Positions 1-8,583 of a stretch of DNA of 64,000 nt are shown here, piece after piece (the first letter of the stretch is position 1; the number at the start of each line of letters is the position of its first letter). Made by a program: the position numbers and the translations under genes. The stretch comes from Paenibacillus faecalis (GTDB lineage Bacteria > Bacillota > Bacilli > Paenibacillales > Paenibacillaceae), in contig NZ_LT985747.1 in NCBI RefSeq assembly GCF_900289175.1, positions 2,756,624-2,820,623 on the forward strand, read 5' to 3'. Below the pieces are notes generated by a model that saw only the letters and a list, made by a program, of their open reading frames with translations, did not search any database and was not told where the DNA came from.

Positions 1-37
1 TGGAAACTAACCAGATTGTTTGTCGTTTGTTATTCAT
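1..37 (-). CDS. spoIIIAH: Stage III sporulation protein AH, N-terminal 12 codons (cut by window edge)
   Basis: Only the first 12 codons are visible. They read MNNKRQTIWLVS, a short basic N-terminus running into a membrane segment, as in SpoIIIAH. The ATG (35-37) is preceded by AAAGGAGG 11 nt upstream. The gene follows spoIIIAG directly, as in the canonical spoIIIA operon. SpoIIIAH is the mother-cell protein that binds forespore SpoIIQ across the intermembrane space. The identification rests on this short peptide and on operon order. Confidence 0.8.
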   Translation of the reverse strand, partial: MNNKRQTIWLVS

Positions 38-95
38 TTACAATATTTCCTCCTTTGGATAACTGCTTGAATAACGATCGGCTCGCTACTTTTTT

Positions 96-746
96 CTATT
101 CCTGCTTTCGGGGAACAACCGATATTTTGTAGCTCGGTACATTAAGTCCTCTTTGAACGGCATCCACAATCAAATTTCGCACGGTTTCATTTTCCGCACC
201 TTTTGCAACGACGAGTACACCTCGAACTTGAGGCTTTACTTTTTTCGTCACGATGGGGGTCTGATCACCGGAAGAATCGTAGGTGACGATTTGACCGTCA
301 CGGGTATAACTTGTTACATGTCTTTTGCCGCCATTGCCATCATCTTCTTCTGTAAGCTCCTGGGTGTCCTTAACATTCCGCTGTACGATAATTTCTTCTG
401 TCGATTCTACGGTTACCATTACATCTACAGAGCCAACGCCAACAACCTGCTCAAGAATCTCTTTCGTCCTGTCCTCAAACTCTTTCTCGATGCTTCCAAA
501 TTCACTGCTTCCACTTCCAGTTGGAGGATGAACAGAGGTTGCTGCCGCCTGATCCGGCGGCGGTTCCCTGCCGATGTTCTCATTATCAAGCTTTTTCACA
601 TGTACAAAAGAGTTGAAAAGCATGATGGCGACTCCGACCAGTCCAAGTATGATCAGCCAACGAAAGGTTTGCATTTTTTTGGTTCCTTCAAGGCCCCCAC
701 CTAGCCATTGCTCCACCTTTTTCAACCATCTCCCCAACAGGCTCAC
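96..746 (-). CDS. spoIIIAG: Stage III sporulation protein AG
   Basis: 216 aa. A basic N-terminus, one membrane segment (about residues 28-45), a Gly/Ser/Pro-rich linker, and a C-terminal domain (about 85-216) containing an EQVVGVGSVDVMVTVES-like ring-building-motif strand and a KVKPQVRGVLVVAKGAEN segment typical of SpoIIIAG. In B. subtilis SpoIIIAG forms a large ring in the intermembrane space around the engulfed forespore, part of the SpoIIIA-SpoIIQ channel needed for late sigma-G activity. It is the seventh of eight genes in order; spacing to spoIIIAF is 5 bp. Assigned by motif and position. Confidence 0.95.
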   Translation of the reverse strand: MSLLGRWLKKVEQWLGGGLEGTKKMQTFRWLIILGLVGVAIMLFNSFVHVKKLDNENIGREPPPDQAAATSVHPPTGSGSSEFGSIEKEFEDRTKEILEQVVGVGSVDVMVTVESTEEIIVQRNVKDTQELTEEDDGNGGKRHVTSYTRDGQIVTYDSSGDQTPIVTKKVKPQVRGVLVVAKGAENETVRNLIVDAVQRGLNVPSYKISVVPRKQE

Positions 747-751
747 CTCCG

Positions 752-1468
752 TTACAATTTGGACTCCGCTTCACTTTCGCTTGAATATATGGATATCTGG
801 TCGGTCTTCAAATCCCAGCGTTTCTGTAAGAGCTCCCTTACAGAAGCTGTTCTAGCCTCCATTTCGGCGTCAACCTCTAGAGCTTCGTCCCTCGTTTTAT
901 GTTGATCAGAACCGTTATAGTCCAGCTTTACATCGATTCGAACTGCATCCACCGGCTCTACACCCCCTGGTTCTTCTTCCGCAATCTTCTCCTCAGCTTC
1001 ACCGTGATCCGCTCCCTTTAAACGAACTTCGACCGAGGTGATAACCGCACTATTTGCAGAACCTTCCCTTGAAGCTGTTAGAACCACCTCGACTTCCTCA
1101 ACCGCTTCCCCGGTCTCGGTCATAATTTGATCCTTCATTTGCCGTGCTATCTCTTCTCCCGCCCACTGCAGACTTTGCTGCTGTTGAACGTTCTTCAATT
1201 GTTCAGCCTGTGCCAAAATATGCTCGAGCTCCGCCTCCTTTGGGATATCCTTGCTGCTCTCGATTTGTTCCAGTTCAAGGGCCAGCTGTTTTTCCGGTGA
1301 TTCTGTCAGAAGGCTGATGATCGGGGAAAGCAATGCCAGCATAATCAACATGCTCAGCACCAGCCTGACATACCGCTGCATCGTCTTGCTGGGCAGAATC
1401 AGATCGATGAAGGCGGCAAACATGACGACCATAATTACGCTTTTCAGCCAGCCGCTCAGCCATTCCAT
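752..1468 (-). CDS. spoIIIAF: Stage III sporulation protein AF
   Basis: 238 aa. Two N-terminal hydrophobic helices (about residues 8-27 and 33-53, with LPSKTMQRYVRLVLSMLIM between and in the second) are followed by a charged, Glu-rich soluble domain, the SpoIIIAF layout. The family provides a ring-building-motif domain to the mother-cell side of the forespore channel. It sits between spoIIIAE and spoIIIAG with short gaps, so it is certainly part of the same transcript. The low-complexity acidic stretch (about 155-185) is variable in the family. Confidence 0.93.
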   Translation of the reverse strand: MEWLSGWLKSVIMVVMFAAFIDLILPSKTMQRYVRLVLSMLIMLALLSPIISLLTESPEKQLALELEQIESSKDIPKEAELEHILAQAEQLKNVQQQQSLQWAGEEIARQMKDQIMTETGEAVEEVEVVLTASREGSANSAVITSVEVRLKGADHGEAEEKIAEEEPGGVEPVDAVRIDVKLDYNGSDQHKTRDEALEVDAEMEARTASVRELLQKRWDLKTDQISIYSSESEAESKL

Positions 1469-1490
1469 CCGCCTCTCCCCTTTCCTCGCC

Positions 1491-2687
1491 CTACCTCATC
1501 ATGACCGTGATGTTAGCGGTTGTGAGAATGATCGTAATTGCCAGAAAAAACATGATGCTAACCGCTGCCAAAGCAGCAAACACATACAGCATCGTTTTGC
1601 CGATCGTCTGCAGGCAGGTGGCAATCGGAGTATCCCCAAGCGGCTGCATTACAGCGGCAGCGATGTTATATATAAGCGCCAGGACCAAAATTTTGATCGC
1701 TGGAAATGCACAAAGAAACAAAATAATGATAACGCCCGCAAGTCCAATTGAATTTTTCACAAGAAGCGAAGCCGAGATCACGGTGTCGGTAGCATCTGCA
1801 AACATTTTTCCGACCACCGGCACAAAGTTTCCGGTCACATACTTGGCGGTACGGACCGCTACACCGTCAGTAACAGAGCTTGTAATTCCCTGCACCGAAA
1901 TCACCCCGAGGAATACGGTCAACAGAACTCCAAGAACCCCCATTCCAATTCCCCGAAGCAGGTTGCCGAGCTGGGTCAGCTTGTACTTATCGGATAGAGA
2001 ACTGACCAGATACAATATGGCAGAGAAGAACAATAGTGGAAAAACAACCGTGCTAATTAGCGTTCCAACGGTATGTACCATGAAAATAACAAGGGGGTGC
2101 GCTATCGAAACAGTAACGATGTTCCCCATCGAAGCAAGCAGTGCAAACAAAAGCGGCAGCATCGCCATCATAAATTCAATCATTCGATCGATTGCCTCCT
2201 TGGCATAACCGATTGCAACATTGAAACTGTTGACGGCAATAACAAGGACAACCATATAACAGATCGTATATGCAACCCGGGAAATCGTACTTTTTTCAAA
2301 AGCGGTTTGCAGATTTTCCAGGATCATACTTAAAATGCTCAGCATGACGATGGTAGCCAGCAGCTTGCCATTGTACAGCACTTCATGCCACATAAAGCTG
2401 ATGATTCCAGAAAATACACCCTTCATACTTAATCCCTCGCCTCCGGGCAACAGCATATCCATAAAAGACGGGGTCTGACTTTCCGGAAAAAAACCGCCGT
2501 AATCCTTCATCAGTTGGTCCCAATACTCCTCAACCTGATCAGTGGGAAGCTCTTTCGTTTGCTGCTCCACCCATTGATCAGCAGGCGAATCGGCACTTAC
2601 TGACGAATACGTACCGATGAACAATAGGAGCAGAAGCAGCAGCAGGCGAATCAGGGACTTCATATGATGATGTCTGCGTTGTTCCAT
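1491..2687 (-). CDS. spoIIIAE: Stage III sporulation protein AE
   Basis: 398 aa polytopic protein: N-terminal signal-like segment (about residues 9-30), an extracytoplasmic stretch, then about seven membrane helices from residue 100 onward. The sequence has the SpoIIIAE features LPLLFALLASMGNIVTVSI and LAGVIIILFLCAFPAIKIL. SpoIIIAE is proposed to form the membrane channel component of the SpoIIIA-Q complex. The first ATG has AGGGG just upstream; a second possible start is codon 9 (MKSLIRLL). Operon position 5 of 8. Confidence 0.95.
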   Translation of the reverse strand: MEQRRHHHMKSLIRLLLLLLLLFIGTYSSVSADSPADQWVEQQTKELPTDQVEEYWDQLMKDYGGFFPESQTPSFMDMLLPGGEGLSMKGVFSGIISFMWHEVLYNGKLLATIVMLSILSMILENLQTAFEKSTISRVAYTICYMVVLVIAVNSFNVAIGYAKEAIDRMIEFMMAMLPLLFALLASMGNIVTVSIAHPLVIFMVHTVGTLISTVVFPLLFFSAILYLVSSLSDKYKLTQLGNLLRGIGMGVLGVLLTVFLGVISVQGITSSVTDGVAVRTAKYVTGNFVPVVGKMFADATDTVISASLLVKNSIGLAGVIIILFLCAFPAIKILVLALIYNIAAAVMQPLGDTPIATCLQTIGKTMLYVFAALAAVSIMFFLAITIILTTANITVMMR

Positions 2688-2702
2688 AATACCCCTGCTT
2701 TC

Positions 2703-3092
2703 TTACGCCGGGAGGAGCTTCAGAACCGTCTCGATGATGATGCTGATGATCGGCACGGCGAGCACAAGAATAAGCACTTTTCCTGCCATTTCTATTTTGG
2801 AAGCAATCGATTCTTGACCAGCATCCCTTACGACCTGTGCACCCATTTCGGCTATATAAGCTATTCCAATAATTTTCAGAACTGTTTTCAGATAGATTAC
2901 TTGAACCCCTGAGCTCTCAGCGAGATCTTCCAGCATCCGAATGACAACTCCAATTTTGCCGATAAGGAAGAGAAAAATCATGACACTGGCGGTAACGGCT
3001 AACAAAAAGGCAAAGATCGGCTTCTGTTCCTTGATGACAAGAATGAGTATAGTGGCTATTAAGCCGAGTCCCACCACCTGTATGATTTCCAT
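2703..3092 (-). CDS. spoIIIAD: Stage III sporulation protein AD
   Basis: 129 aa small hydrophobic protein, usual family length, with three or four membrane segments and the characteristic IIGIAYIAEMGAQVVRDAGQ stretch. A GGTGGGG Shine-Dalgarno lies just before the ATG. It is part of the integral-membrane portion of the SpoIIIA complex in the mother cell. It lies 8 bp after spoIIIAC and 15 bp before spoIIIAE, so it is co-transcribed with them. Confidence 0.94.
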   Translation of the reverse strand: MEIIQVVGLGLIATILILVIKEQKPIFAFLLAVTASVMIFLFLIGKIGVVIRMLEDLAESSGVQVIYLKTVLKIIGIAYIAEMGAQVVRDAGQESIASKIEMAGKVLILVLAVPIISIIIETVLKLLPA

Positions 3093-3100
3093 AGCCCCAC

Positions 3101-3304
3101 CTACTGGAAGAGAAATATCGTTTTAATTTCCTGAAGCAGATCATCCAGCAGCCGGACGACCATGAACAGGACAACAACAAACCCGATGAGCGTAACCCAG
3201 TGAGCCATATCCTCTTTTCCCATCTGTTTCAGCACGGTATGAATCATGGCTATGATAATGCCGATTCCGGCAATTTGGAAAATGGCATTCACTTCAATGT
3301 TCAT
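3101..3304 (-). CDS. spoIIIAC: Stage III sporulation protein AC
   Basis: 67 aa, two membrane helices separated by the polar turn KQMGKEDMAHWV; length and sequence match SpoIIIAC. It belongs to the membrane core of the SpoIIIA-SpoIIQ feeding-tube apparatus. Third gene of the operon; RBS AGGTG upstream of ATG 3302-3304. Confidence 0.94.
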   Translation of the reverse strand: MNIEVNAIFQIAGIGIIIAMIHTVLKQMGKEDMAHWVTLIGFVVVLFMVVRLLDDLLQEIKTIFLFQ

Positions 3305-3318
3305 TCCCTGGCACCTCG

Positions 3319-3843
3319 CTAAAAGATCAAAATGACGACCAATGCTCCAACAAGCAGTCCCAAGCTTTTGCTCATTTTTTCATACTTGGCCTGGTCCTCT
3401 CTAGCCGCTGCTTCCTCATGTTTGAGCTGGCTTGCGGCAAGTGCAATATGCTTCATCTGGTCCTGCCTGTCGCTGGTGCCAAGCACACTGCTTAGCTGCT
3501 CCAACGCTTCTCTTTCGGCGGATTTCATGCTGGTTCGTTTCCAATACGTGTTCAATGCTTTTCGTATGCTGTCTTCAGCAGATAAACCATACTGCGGACT
3601 CATGTACTGCGCCCCGGCCGTAAACAGTGATTTCAGCGGCTCACGCAGACCGCTGCCGATCCGGTGAAGAGCTTCTGGGAGCGGGGTAAAACCATAGCTG
3701 ATCTCCGTCTCAAGACGCTGCAGGGCCAAGATCAGTTCACGGATTTGTCTCGGTCTGGCTGCAAACTGCTGAGCTTGATAAAAACCGGCTAACGTTCCGG
3801 CCACCAGTATGATGACCGCCCCAAGCATTTTAAGCAATGTCAT
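3319..3843 (-). CDS. spoIIIAB: Stage III sporulation protein AB
   Basis: 174 aa with the chosen start. Two hydrophobic segments flank a soluble helical domain: residues about 4-23 (LKMLGAVIILVAGTLAGFYQ) and the extreme C-terminus (LGLLVGALVVILIF). The interior has the SpoIIIAB pattern RPRQIRELILALQRLETEIS. The reading frame stays open to 3921, but the ATG at 3841-3843 matches the family N-terminus and overlaps the spoIIIAA stop codon by 14 bp, which suggests translational coupling. The protein is structurally related to GspF-like secretion components, consistent with the channel model. Confidence 0.93.
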   Translation of the reverse strand: MTLLKMLGAVIILVAGTLAGFYQAQQFAARPRQIRELILALQRLETEISYGFTPLPEALHRIGSGLREPLKSLFTAGAQYMSPQYGLSAEDSIRKALNTYWKRTSMKSAEREALEQLSSVLGTSDRQDQMKHIALAASQLKHEEAAAREDQAKYEKMSKSLGLLVGALVVILIF

Positions 3844-4828
3844 CACCGCCCTGACAGCTACCTCCCGCAGTCTGGAGCGTCCGCTGTCCACCGTCCTGAA
3901 TTCGGAACGATCTTGTATCACCGTTACGTGCTAACATAACGTACATCTCAAACATTCGGTGATTGACAAGTCCAGCCAGTGCAGGCCGGCCTCTCATATC
4001 CTGAACCGATGATCCATGCGCCGTAGCAATGACACTAACCCCGGCGTGGAGTGCCTCGGTGAGCGCCTCCGCATCTTCAGGCCGCCCGATCTCGTCCACA
4101 ATCAATACGTCCGGTGACATGGAGCGAAGCAGCATCATCATCCCCTCAGCCTTTGGACAAGCGTCCATTACGTCTGTTCTCGGACCGACATCAAACCCCG
4201 GCACACCGCGCTGACAACCAGCGATTTCAGAACGTTCGTCCACAATGCCTACTTTCATACCGGGCCAGCGAATATTCGATTTCCCCCAAGTGCCGGAACT
4301 GATCTGTCTTGCAATATCCCGAATTAGCGTCGTTTTTCCATGTTGCGGAGGAGATAGAATGAGCGTGTGCAGCACTTTCTTTTTCTTGGTGTCCAGCAAG
4401 TAAGGTAAGATTTCATCAGCGGCTCCCTTTATTTCTTTGGCGATTCGGACGTTAAATCCGCTAATATCCCGGATATGTTCAACTTTTCCACCGCTAAGCA
4501 CCGTTCGCCCGGTAAGACCAATTCGATGACCACCGGGGATGGTAATAAATCCTTTTCTGAGCTCTTCTTCCATCGTGTACAGGGAATGGTTGCTTATCAG
4601 ATCCAAAAGTCTGTGTCCGTCCTCCCGGGTCGGCTTGTACGCTTTTTCGGATCTCATAACAAGATCGCCGCTTCGACTTACGAAGTGGAACTTGCCACCC
4701 ATGTTAATTTCCAATGGACGGCCTTCCCGAATTCGGACTTCTTCCAAGCCTTCCATCATGTTTTTAGGCAGTCTTAGCAGAAGCTGCTTTACGTTCTCGG
4801 GAAACAGTTCTAACCAATTTATTGACAT
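3830..4828 (-). CDS. spoIIIAA: Stage III sporulation protein AA (ATPase)
   Basis: 332 aa cytoplasmic secretion-type ATPase that powers the SpoIIIA channel. The P-loop reads SPPQHGKTTLIRDI (roughly residue 170) and the Walker B DVLIVDEIGRPEDAEAL. The C-terminal part carries the HGSSVQDMRGRPAL stretch of the family. The P-loop lacks the usual first glycine (Ser-Pro-Pro-Gln-His-Gly-Lys-Thr) but keeps GKT. The frame is open 12 codons further upstream; the ATG at 4826-4828 was chosen because GGGGGAAGG lies 5 nt before it and the peptide MSINWLELFPENV fits the family. First gene of the operon. Confidence 0.94.
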   Translation of the reverse strand: MSINWLELFPENVKQLLLRLPKNMMEGLEEVRIREGRPLEINMGGKFHFVSRSGDLVMRSEKAYKPTREDGHRLLDLISNHSLYTMEEELRKGFITIPGGHRIGLTGRTVLSGGKVEHIRDISGFNVRIAKEIKGAADEILPYLLDTKKKKVLHTLILSPPQHGKTTLIRDIARQISSGTWGKSNIRWPGMKVGIVDERSEIAGCQRGVPGFDVGPRTDVMDACPKAEGMMMLLRSMSPDVLIVDEIGRPEDAEALTEALHAGVSVIATAHGSSVQDMRGRPALAGLVNHRMFEMYVMLARNGDTRSFRIQDGGQRTLQTAGGSCQGGDDIA

Positions 4829-4875
4829 TTTGCCTTCCCCCAAGTAGTCCTTTTCTTGAAGCACTTCTTACATCA

Positions 4876-4904
4876 TGTGTATGCTTGTACTCCGTATTTA
4901 TGCA
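4876..4904 (-). promoter_or_regulatory. Candidate sigma-E promoter of the spoIIIA operon
   Basis: On the minus strand, CATACACA (complement of 4876-4883) resembles the sigma-E -10 (CATACAnT). About 12-14 bp upstream lies CATAAATA (complement of about 4895-4903), resembling the sigma-E -35. The start would fall about 45 bp before spoIIIAA. The spoIIIA operon is sigma-E dependent in B. subtilis; the site here is inferred from similarity only. Confidence 0.4.
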
Positions 4905-4913
4905 GCGAATCTA

Positions 4914-5180
4914 TCATTTTTTTAATATCCCGAATAAAAGAAGAGCCACGCCGCACGAAATCCATCCGATCTTGTCCCAGGACAATCTGTCGGCCATACC
5001 AACAAGACCGATGGTGGTCGTCAAGATTAGAATAAGCGGTCCGGTAAGGGCCAATGCCGAATTGACTGCGAGCGCCTTATCAACCTGGTTTAATCGAAGC
5101 ATAATGAGCGCCGCTATAATCTCCAGACTGCCGGAGAATATCCGCAAGGATGCCATACCGGCAACAAACTTGTCCAACAT
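4914..5180 (-). CDS. yqhV: YqhV family small membrane protein (DUF2619)
   Basis: 88 aa, three predicted membrane segments, ending LFGILKK. The gene lies immediately upstream of spoIIIAA, exactly where B. subtilis has yqhV. The ATG at 5178-5180 has AAAGGAGG 7 nt before it; the frame is open further upstream but without a comparable RBS. It is a sporulation-associated membrane protein of unknown function; co-localisation with spoIIIA in several genera suggests sigma-E control, but nothing in the sequence shows its role. Confidence 0.85.
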   Translation of the reverse strand: MLDKFVAGMASLRIFSGSLEIIAALIMLRLNQVDKALAVNSALALTGPLILILTTTIGLVGMADRLSWDKIGWISCGVALLLFGILKK

Positions 5181-5286
5181 GTTGAAACCTCCTTTTAGCG
5201 TGATGATGTTATGTGATAAAAGTATGCTCTGTTCTCTTGATTTATCTCTACTTTTTTCACATTCGATAGAAAAAGAAAGAAACAGC

Positions 5287-5316
5287 AAAAATCCCGACCT
5301 ATGAAAGACCGGGACT
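5287..5316 (-). terminator. Rho-independent terminator after the aspartate kinase gene
   Basis: Minus strand reads TCCCGGTC-loop-GGTCGGGA followed by TTTTT, just downstream of the aspartate kinase stop codon at 5339. Confidence 0.75.
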
Positions 5317-5338
5317 AAATAATGCTAGTTTATGCTGT

Positions 5339-6592
5339 TTATCTGCGCTCCTGAGGACCGCCAACCGATGCTTGCTCCTCCGTATCCAGACCGTAAGCCG
5401 TGTGAAGAGCACGAATGACGTTGTGCAGATTGGAGCCGTCAATGACACATGACACCTTGATTTCAGATGTGCTGACCATCTTGATGCTGATGCCTTCTTG
5501 GGAAATCACGTCAAACATTTTGGCCGCAACACCGGGATGACTGACCATACCCGCTCCCACAATGGACACTTTGACCAAATGATCTTCAAATGTAACTTCA
5601 CGATACGGGAGATCATCCCGAATTCCTTCGATAACCGAAAGGGCACGTTCGCGATCCCCGAGAGCTACCGTAAAGGAGAAATCGGCTGTTCCGTTCAACA
5701 CGCCACTTTGTACGATAATATCAACGTCGATTCCCTGCTTGGCAAGTTCTCCGAACATCTTCGCCAGAACGCCCGGAAAATCGCCTACTCCCAAAACACT
5801 GATTCTCGCAACGTTTTTATCATATGCGATACCGCTGACCACTACTCCTTGCTCCATGCTAGCTTCCTCCTTAACAACCGTTCCCTCGTTATAATTAAAG
5901 CTGGATCTGACAACAAGCTGAACCCGGTTATGCTTCGCATACTCTACAGCGCGCGGGTGCAGTACAGCAGCTCCCAGATTTGCGAGCTCCAGCATTTCAT
6001 CATAGGAAATTTCATTTAGCTTGCGTGCACATTTTACAACACGAGGATCGGTGGAATAAATACCGTCAACGTCAGTATAAATCTCACATACATCTGCTTG
6101 AATAGCCGCAGCAAGTGCGACGGCGGTTGTATCTGAACCCCCACGTCCAAGTGTCGTGATCTCTCCATCTTCCGACATGCCCTGAAAGCCTGCCACAATA
6201 ACAATCTTCCCATTCTTCAAAGCTTCCTTAACCCGATCTGGCGCAATATTTGCTATTCTAGCTTTCCCATGCACCGGATCGGTTTGAAAACCGGCCTGCC
6301 ATCCCGTATAGGATACCGCCTCACGTCCCAGACTGTGAATGGCCATCGACAACAGGGACATTGATATTTGCTCCCCTGTCGTCATTAGCATATCCATCTC
6401 ACGTGCAGGAGGATTAGGATTTAACAATTTGGACTGGTCAATCAGTTCATCTGTCGTATCTCCCATTGCCGAGACGACAACGACACACTGATGACCTTCA
6501 TCTTGCTTCTCTACGATTCTTCGGGCGACGCGCTGCATCCGTTCCGTATCCCCGACAGAACTACCTCCGAATTTCATTACATACAGTGACAA
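5339..6592 (-). CDS. lysC: Aspartate kinase (LysC type)
   Basis: 417 aa. It phosphorylates aspartate, the first step of the aspartate family (lysine, diaminopimelate, threonine, methionine). The kinase N-terminus has YVMKFGGSSVGD; the active-site region reads TLGRGGSDTTAVALAAA and EIYTDVDGIYSTDPR. Two C-terminal ACT domains (from about residue 265; VLGVGDFPGVLAKMFGEL and VSIVGAGMVSHPGVAAKMF) indicate allosteric regulation. The frame extends to a GTG at 6604, but family members begin MSLYVMKFGG, so TTG 6590-6592 (GAAGG upstream) is preferred. Its leader is only about 55 nt, too short for a lysine riboswitch. Symbol by similarity; isozyme type is not certain. Confidence 0.92.
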   Translation of the reverse strand: MSLYVMKFGGSSVGDTERMQRVARRIVEKQDEGHQCVVVVSAMGDTTDELIDQSKLLNPNPPAREMDMLMTTGEQISMSLLSMAIHSLGREAVSYTGWQAGFQTDPVHGKARIANIAPDRVKEALKNGKIVIVAGFQGMSEDGEITTLGRGGSDTTAVALAAAIQADVCEIYTDVDGIYSTDPRVVKCARKLNEISYDEMLELANLGAAVLHPRAVEYAKHNRVQLVVRSSFNYNEGTVVKEEASMEQGVVVSGIAYDKNVARISVLGVGDFPGVLAKMFGELAKQGIDVDIIVQSGVLNGTADFSFTVALGDRERALSVIEGIRDDLPYREVTFEDHLVKVSIVGAGMVSHPGVAAKMFDVISQEGISIKMVSTSEIKVSCVIDGSNLHNVIRALHTAYGLDTEEQASVGGPQERR

Positions 6593-6653
6593 CGCTACCT
6601 TCACTCCCCACTCTCTTCAATATGTATCTGTTGGTTTCTCGCTTTAAATCAGT

Positions 6654-6681
6654 ATAATACGAAAGTGCTTGGTTACGTCAA
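6654..6681 (-). promoter_or_regulatory. Sigma-A type promoter of the aspartate kinase gene
   Basis: Minus strand: TTGACG (complement of 6676-6681), 16 bp, TATTAT (complement of 6654-6659); shifting by one base gives ATTATA with 17 bp. The start would be about 6647. Confidence 0.6.
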
Positions 6682-6756
6682 CAATTTTCAGTGAAGATTT
6701 CAGAAAATCCGACATTTTTTTTGTAAACCTATGTTCTTATCTTTCCTAATATGTTT

Positions 6757-6802
6757 AAAAGGCTGTCCCAACAGTGAAAAACTCAACTGTCAGGACAGCC
6801 TC
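6757..6802 (-). terminator. Rho-independent terminator of efp
   Basis: A strong hairpin: AGGCTGTCC ... GGACAGCC(T) on either strand, with inner GACAGT/ACTGT pairing. On the minus strand it ends in TTTT, 28 bp after the efp stop. The GGCTGTCC/GGACAGCC stem recurs at other terminators in the window. Confidence 0.85.
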
Positions 6803-6829
6803 AATCGCCAAAGTCACATACTGATTCAA

Positions 6830-7387
6830 TTAGGCGCGTGATTGATATTTTCCTTCACGAGTATCGATAAGCAGCATATCTCCTTCGTTAATAAAGAGAG
6901 GGACTTGTACATTCAGTCCAGTTTCCAATTTGGCATTTTTCGTAGCACCTGTAGCCGTGTTACCTTTAATACCCGGTTCGGTTTCAACAACCTGCAGCTC
7001 AACGCTGTTCGGCAGGTTAATACCCAAAATTTCACCTTGGTAACTGATGATATGAACGTTCATGTTCTCTTTAAGAAATTTCAGTTCCCATTCCAGCTGC
7101 TCGCTGGTCAAGCTGAACTGATCATATGTTTCATTGTCCATAAACACATGTTCCTGGCCGCTTGCATACAAATATTGCACACCGCGGTTCTCAATCAGAG
7201 CTCGGGAAACCGTCTCACCTGCACGGAACGTTTTCTCAACGATATTTCCATTTCGAAGATTTTTCAGCTTGGAGCGAACAAAAGCTGCTCCTTTCCCTGG
7301 TTTAACGTGTTGGAAATCCAAAACGGTAAAGATTTCATTATCTACTTCTACCGTTAATCCTGTTTTAAAATCGTTGACTGAAATCAT
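6830..7387 (-). CDS. efp: Translation elongation factor P
   Basis: 185 aa, exact family length, three KOW/OB domains. EF-P rescues ribosomes stalled at polyproline. The loop with the modified lysine reads [10 protein letters not shown] (about residue 29-38); in B. subtilis the equivalent Lys32 carries 5-aminopentanol. The C-terminal signature [24 protein letters not shown] region is intact. Start: ATG with TAGGAGG upstream. Sits between the M24 peptidase gene and the aspartate kinase gene, as in related genomes. Confidence 0.98.
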   Translation of the reverse strand: MISVNDFKTGLTVEVDNEIFTVLDFQHVKPGKGAAFVRSKLKNLRNGNIVEKTFRAGETVSRALIENRGVQYLYASGQEHVFMDNETYDQFSLTSEQLEWELKFLKENMNVHIISYQGEILGINLPNSVELQVVETEPGIKGNTATGATKNAKLETGLNVQVPLFINEGDMLLIDTREGKYQSRA

Positions 7388-7439
7388 GTGATTCCCTCCT
7401 AAAGTAAGTTACATTCATTTAAAAATCGTTATGTTCTCT

Positions 7440-8510
7440 TTATAGCACGGTGTATTCTTTACTTGAGCTTGTCAAGATATGAATACCCGTTTCGGTGATC
7501 ACAATATCATCCTCAATGCGAACACCGCCCAGACCCGGCAAATAAATTCCCGGCTCTACCGTTACAACCATTCCCGGCTCTAACACATCATCGCTCAATT
7601 TGGACAGACGCGGAGATTCATGAACCTCCATCCCAAGTCCATGACCCGTACTGTGACCAAAATATTCGCCATAACCGTATTTAGTTATTACGTCACGGGC
7701 CAAAGCATCTGCCTCCCGTCCTGTCATACCTGGCTTAATATGATCCAGTGTGTGAAGCTGAGCTTCCAGAACGATGTTATAAATCTCTTTCAGTTTAGGG
7801 TCTGGTGATCCTAATGCGATCGTTCTCGTCAGATCGGAACAATATCCATCCAGAAGCGCTCCGAAATCAAACGTGATGAATTCATTGCCTTCAATGACAC
7901 GATCGCTGGCAACGCCATGAGGCAAAGCTGATCGCGGACCAGAAGCAACAATCGTATCGAACGATGAAGAGGTCGCGCCATGGCTACGCATAAACATTTC
8001 CATCTGAAGATCGATTTCCCGCTCGGTCTTTCCTGTCTCCACAATACTTAAAATGTGGCTAAAGGTTGCATCTGCAAGATCTGCAGCACGTTGCATCACC
8101 TTTATTTCCTCATCGTCCTTTATGATGCGCAGCTGCTCTACAAGACCAGATACCGGCACCAGATGAACAGGCTCTAACTTTTTAGTATAAGTGGAAAAAG
8201 CTGCGTATGTAACATGCTCCTGTTCAAAGCCGAGCGATGCAATCCCTTCGTTAGCAAGCAGTTCTTTCACAGTATCCATCACATTGGCTCCATGCTCTAC
8301 AACTTGAAAGCCAGTAGCCTGCTCAGGAGCCTGCGTCATGTAACGAAAATCTGTCAGTAAAAAAGATTGTTCGCTGGTAATAAGCACATACCCCGCTGAA
8401 CCGGTAAAGCCAGTTAAATAGCGCCGGTTGATTGGACTTGCAACCAGCATTGCTGACAAACCTAAATCATGCAGCCTCTCACGCAACCGTTCAACCCGTT
8501 TGTTAGCCAT
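7440..8510 (-). CDS. M24 family Xaa-Pro-type aminopeptidase (YqhT-like)
   Basis: 356 aa. N-terminal creatinase-like domain (about 1-125; RYLTGFTGSAGYVLIT) and C-terminal pita-bread metallopeptidase domain. The five expected metal ligands are visible: Asp in FDFGALLDGYCSD and in SDLTRT, His in GHSTGHGLGMEVHE, Glu in VTVEPGIYLPG and in GVRIEDD. Family members cleave N-terminal residues ahead of proline in the cytoplasm with two Mn or Co ions. The gene precedes efp with a 52-bp gap, the order of yqhT-efp in B. subtilis. Start: ATG with GAGGAG upstream. Actual substrate is not predictable. Confidence 0.92.
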   Translation of the reverse strand: MANKRVERLRERLHDLGLSAMLVASPINRRYLTGFTGSAGYVLITSEQSFLLTDFRYMTQAPEQATGFQVVEHGANVMDTVKELLANEGIASLGFEQEHVTYAAFSTYTKKLEPVHLVPVSGLVEQLRIIKDDEEIKVMQRAADLADATFSHILSIVETGKTEREIDLQMEMFMRSHGATSSSFDTIVASGPRSALPHGVASDRVIEGNEFITFDFGALLDGYCSDLTRTIALGSPDPKLKEIYNIVLEAQLHTLDHIKPGMTGREADALARDVITKYGYGEYFGHSTGHGLGMEVHESPRLSKLSDDVLEPGMVVTVEPGIYLPGLGGVRIEDDIVITETGIHILTSSSKEYTVL

Positions 8511-8583
8511 TACTTTTCGTCTCCTCTCCTAAGAAAAAACAAAAACACCCCAAGCCATCCCTGTTCAAGACCGCTCCTTCGTT

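Noticed and set aside
3830..4828. SpoIIIAA P-loop without its first glycine
   Set aside because: GKT and the rest of the motif are intact and the operon is complete, so inactivation is unlikely; noted in the feature only.
6605..6829. Possible lysine riboswitch before the aspartate kinase gene
   Set aside because: The promoter leaves a leader of only about 55 nt and no L-box elements are present; the hairpin in the region is the efp terminator.
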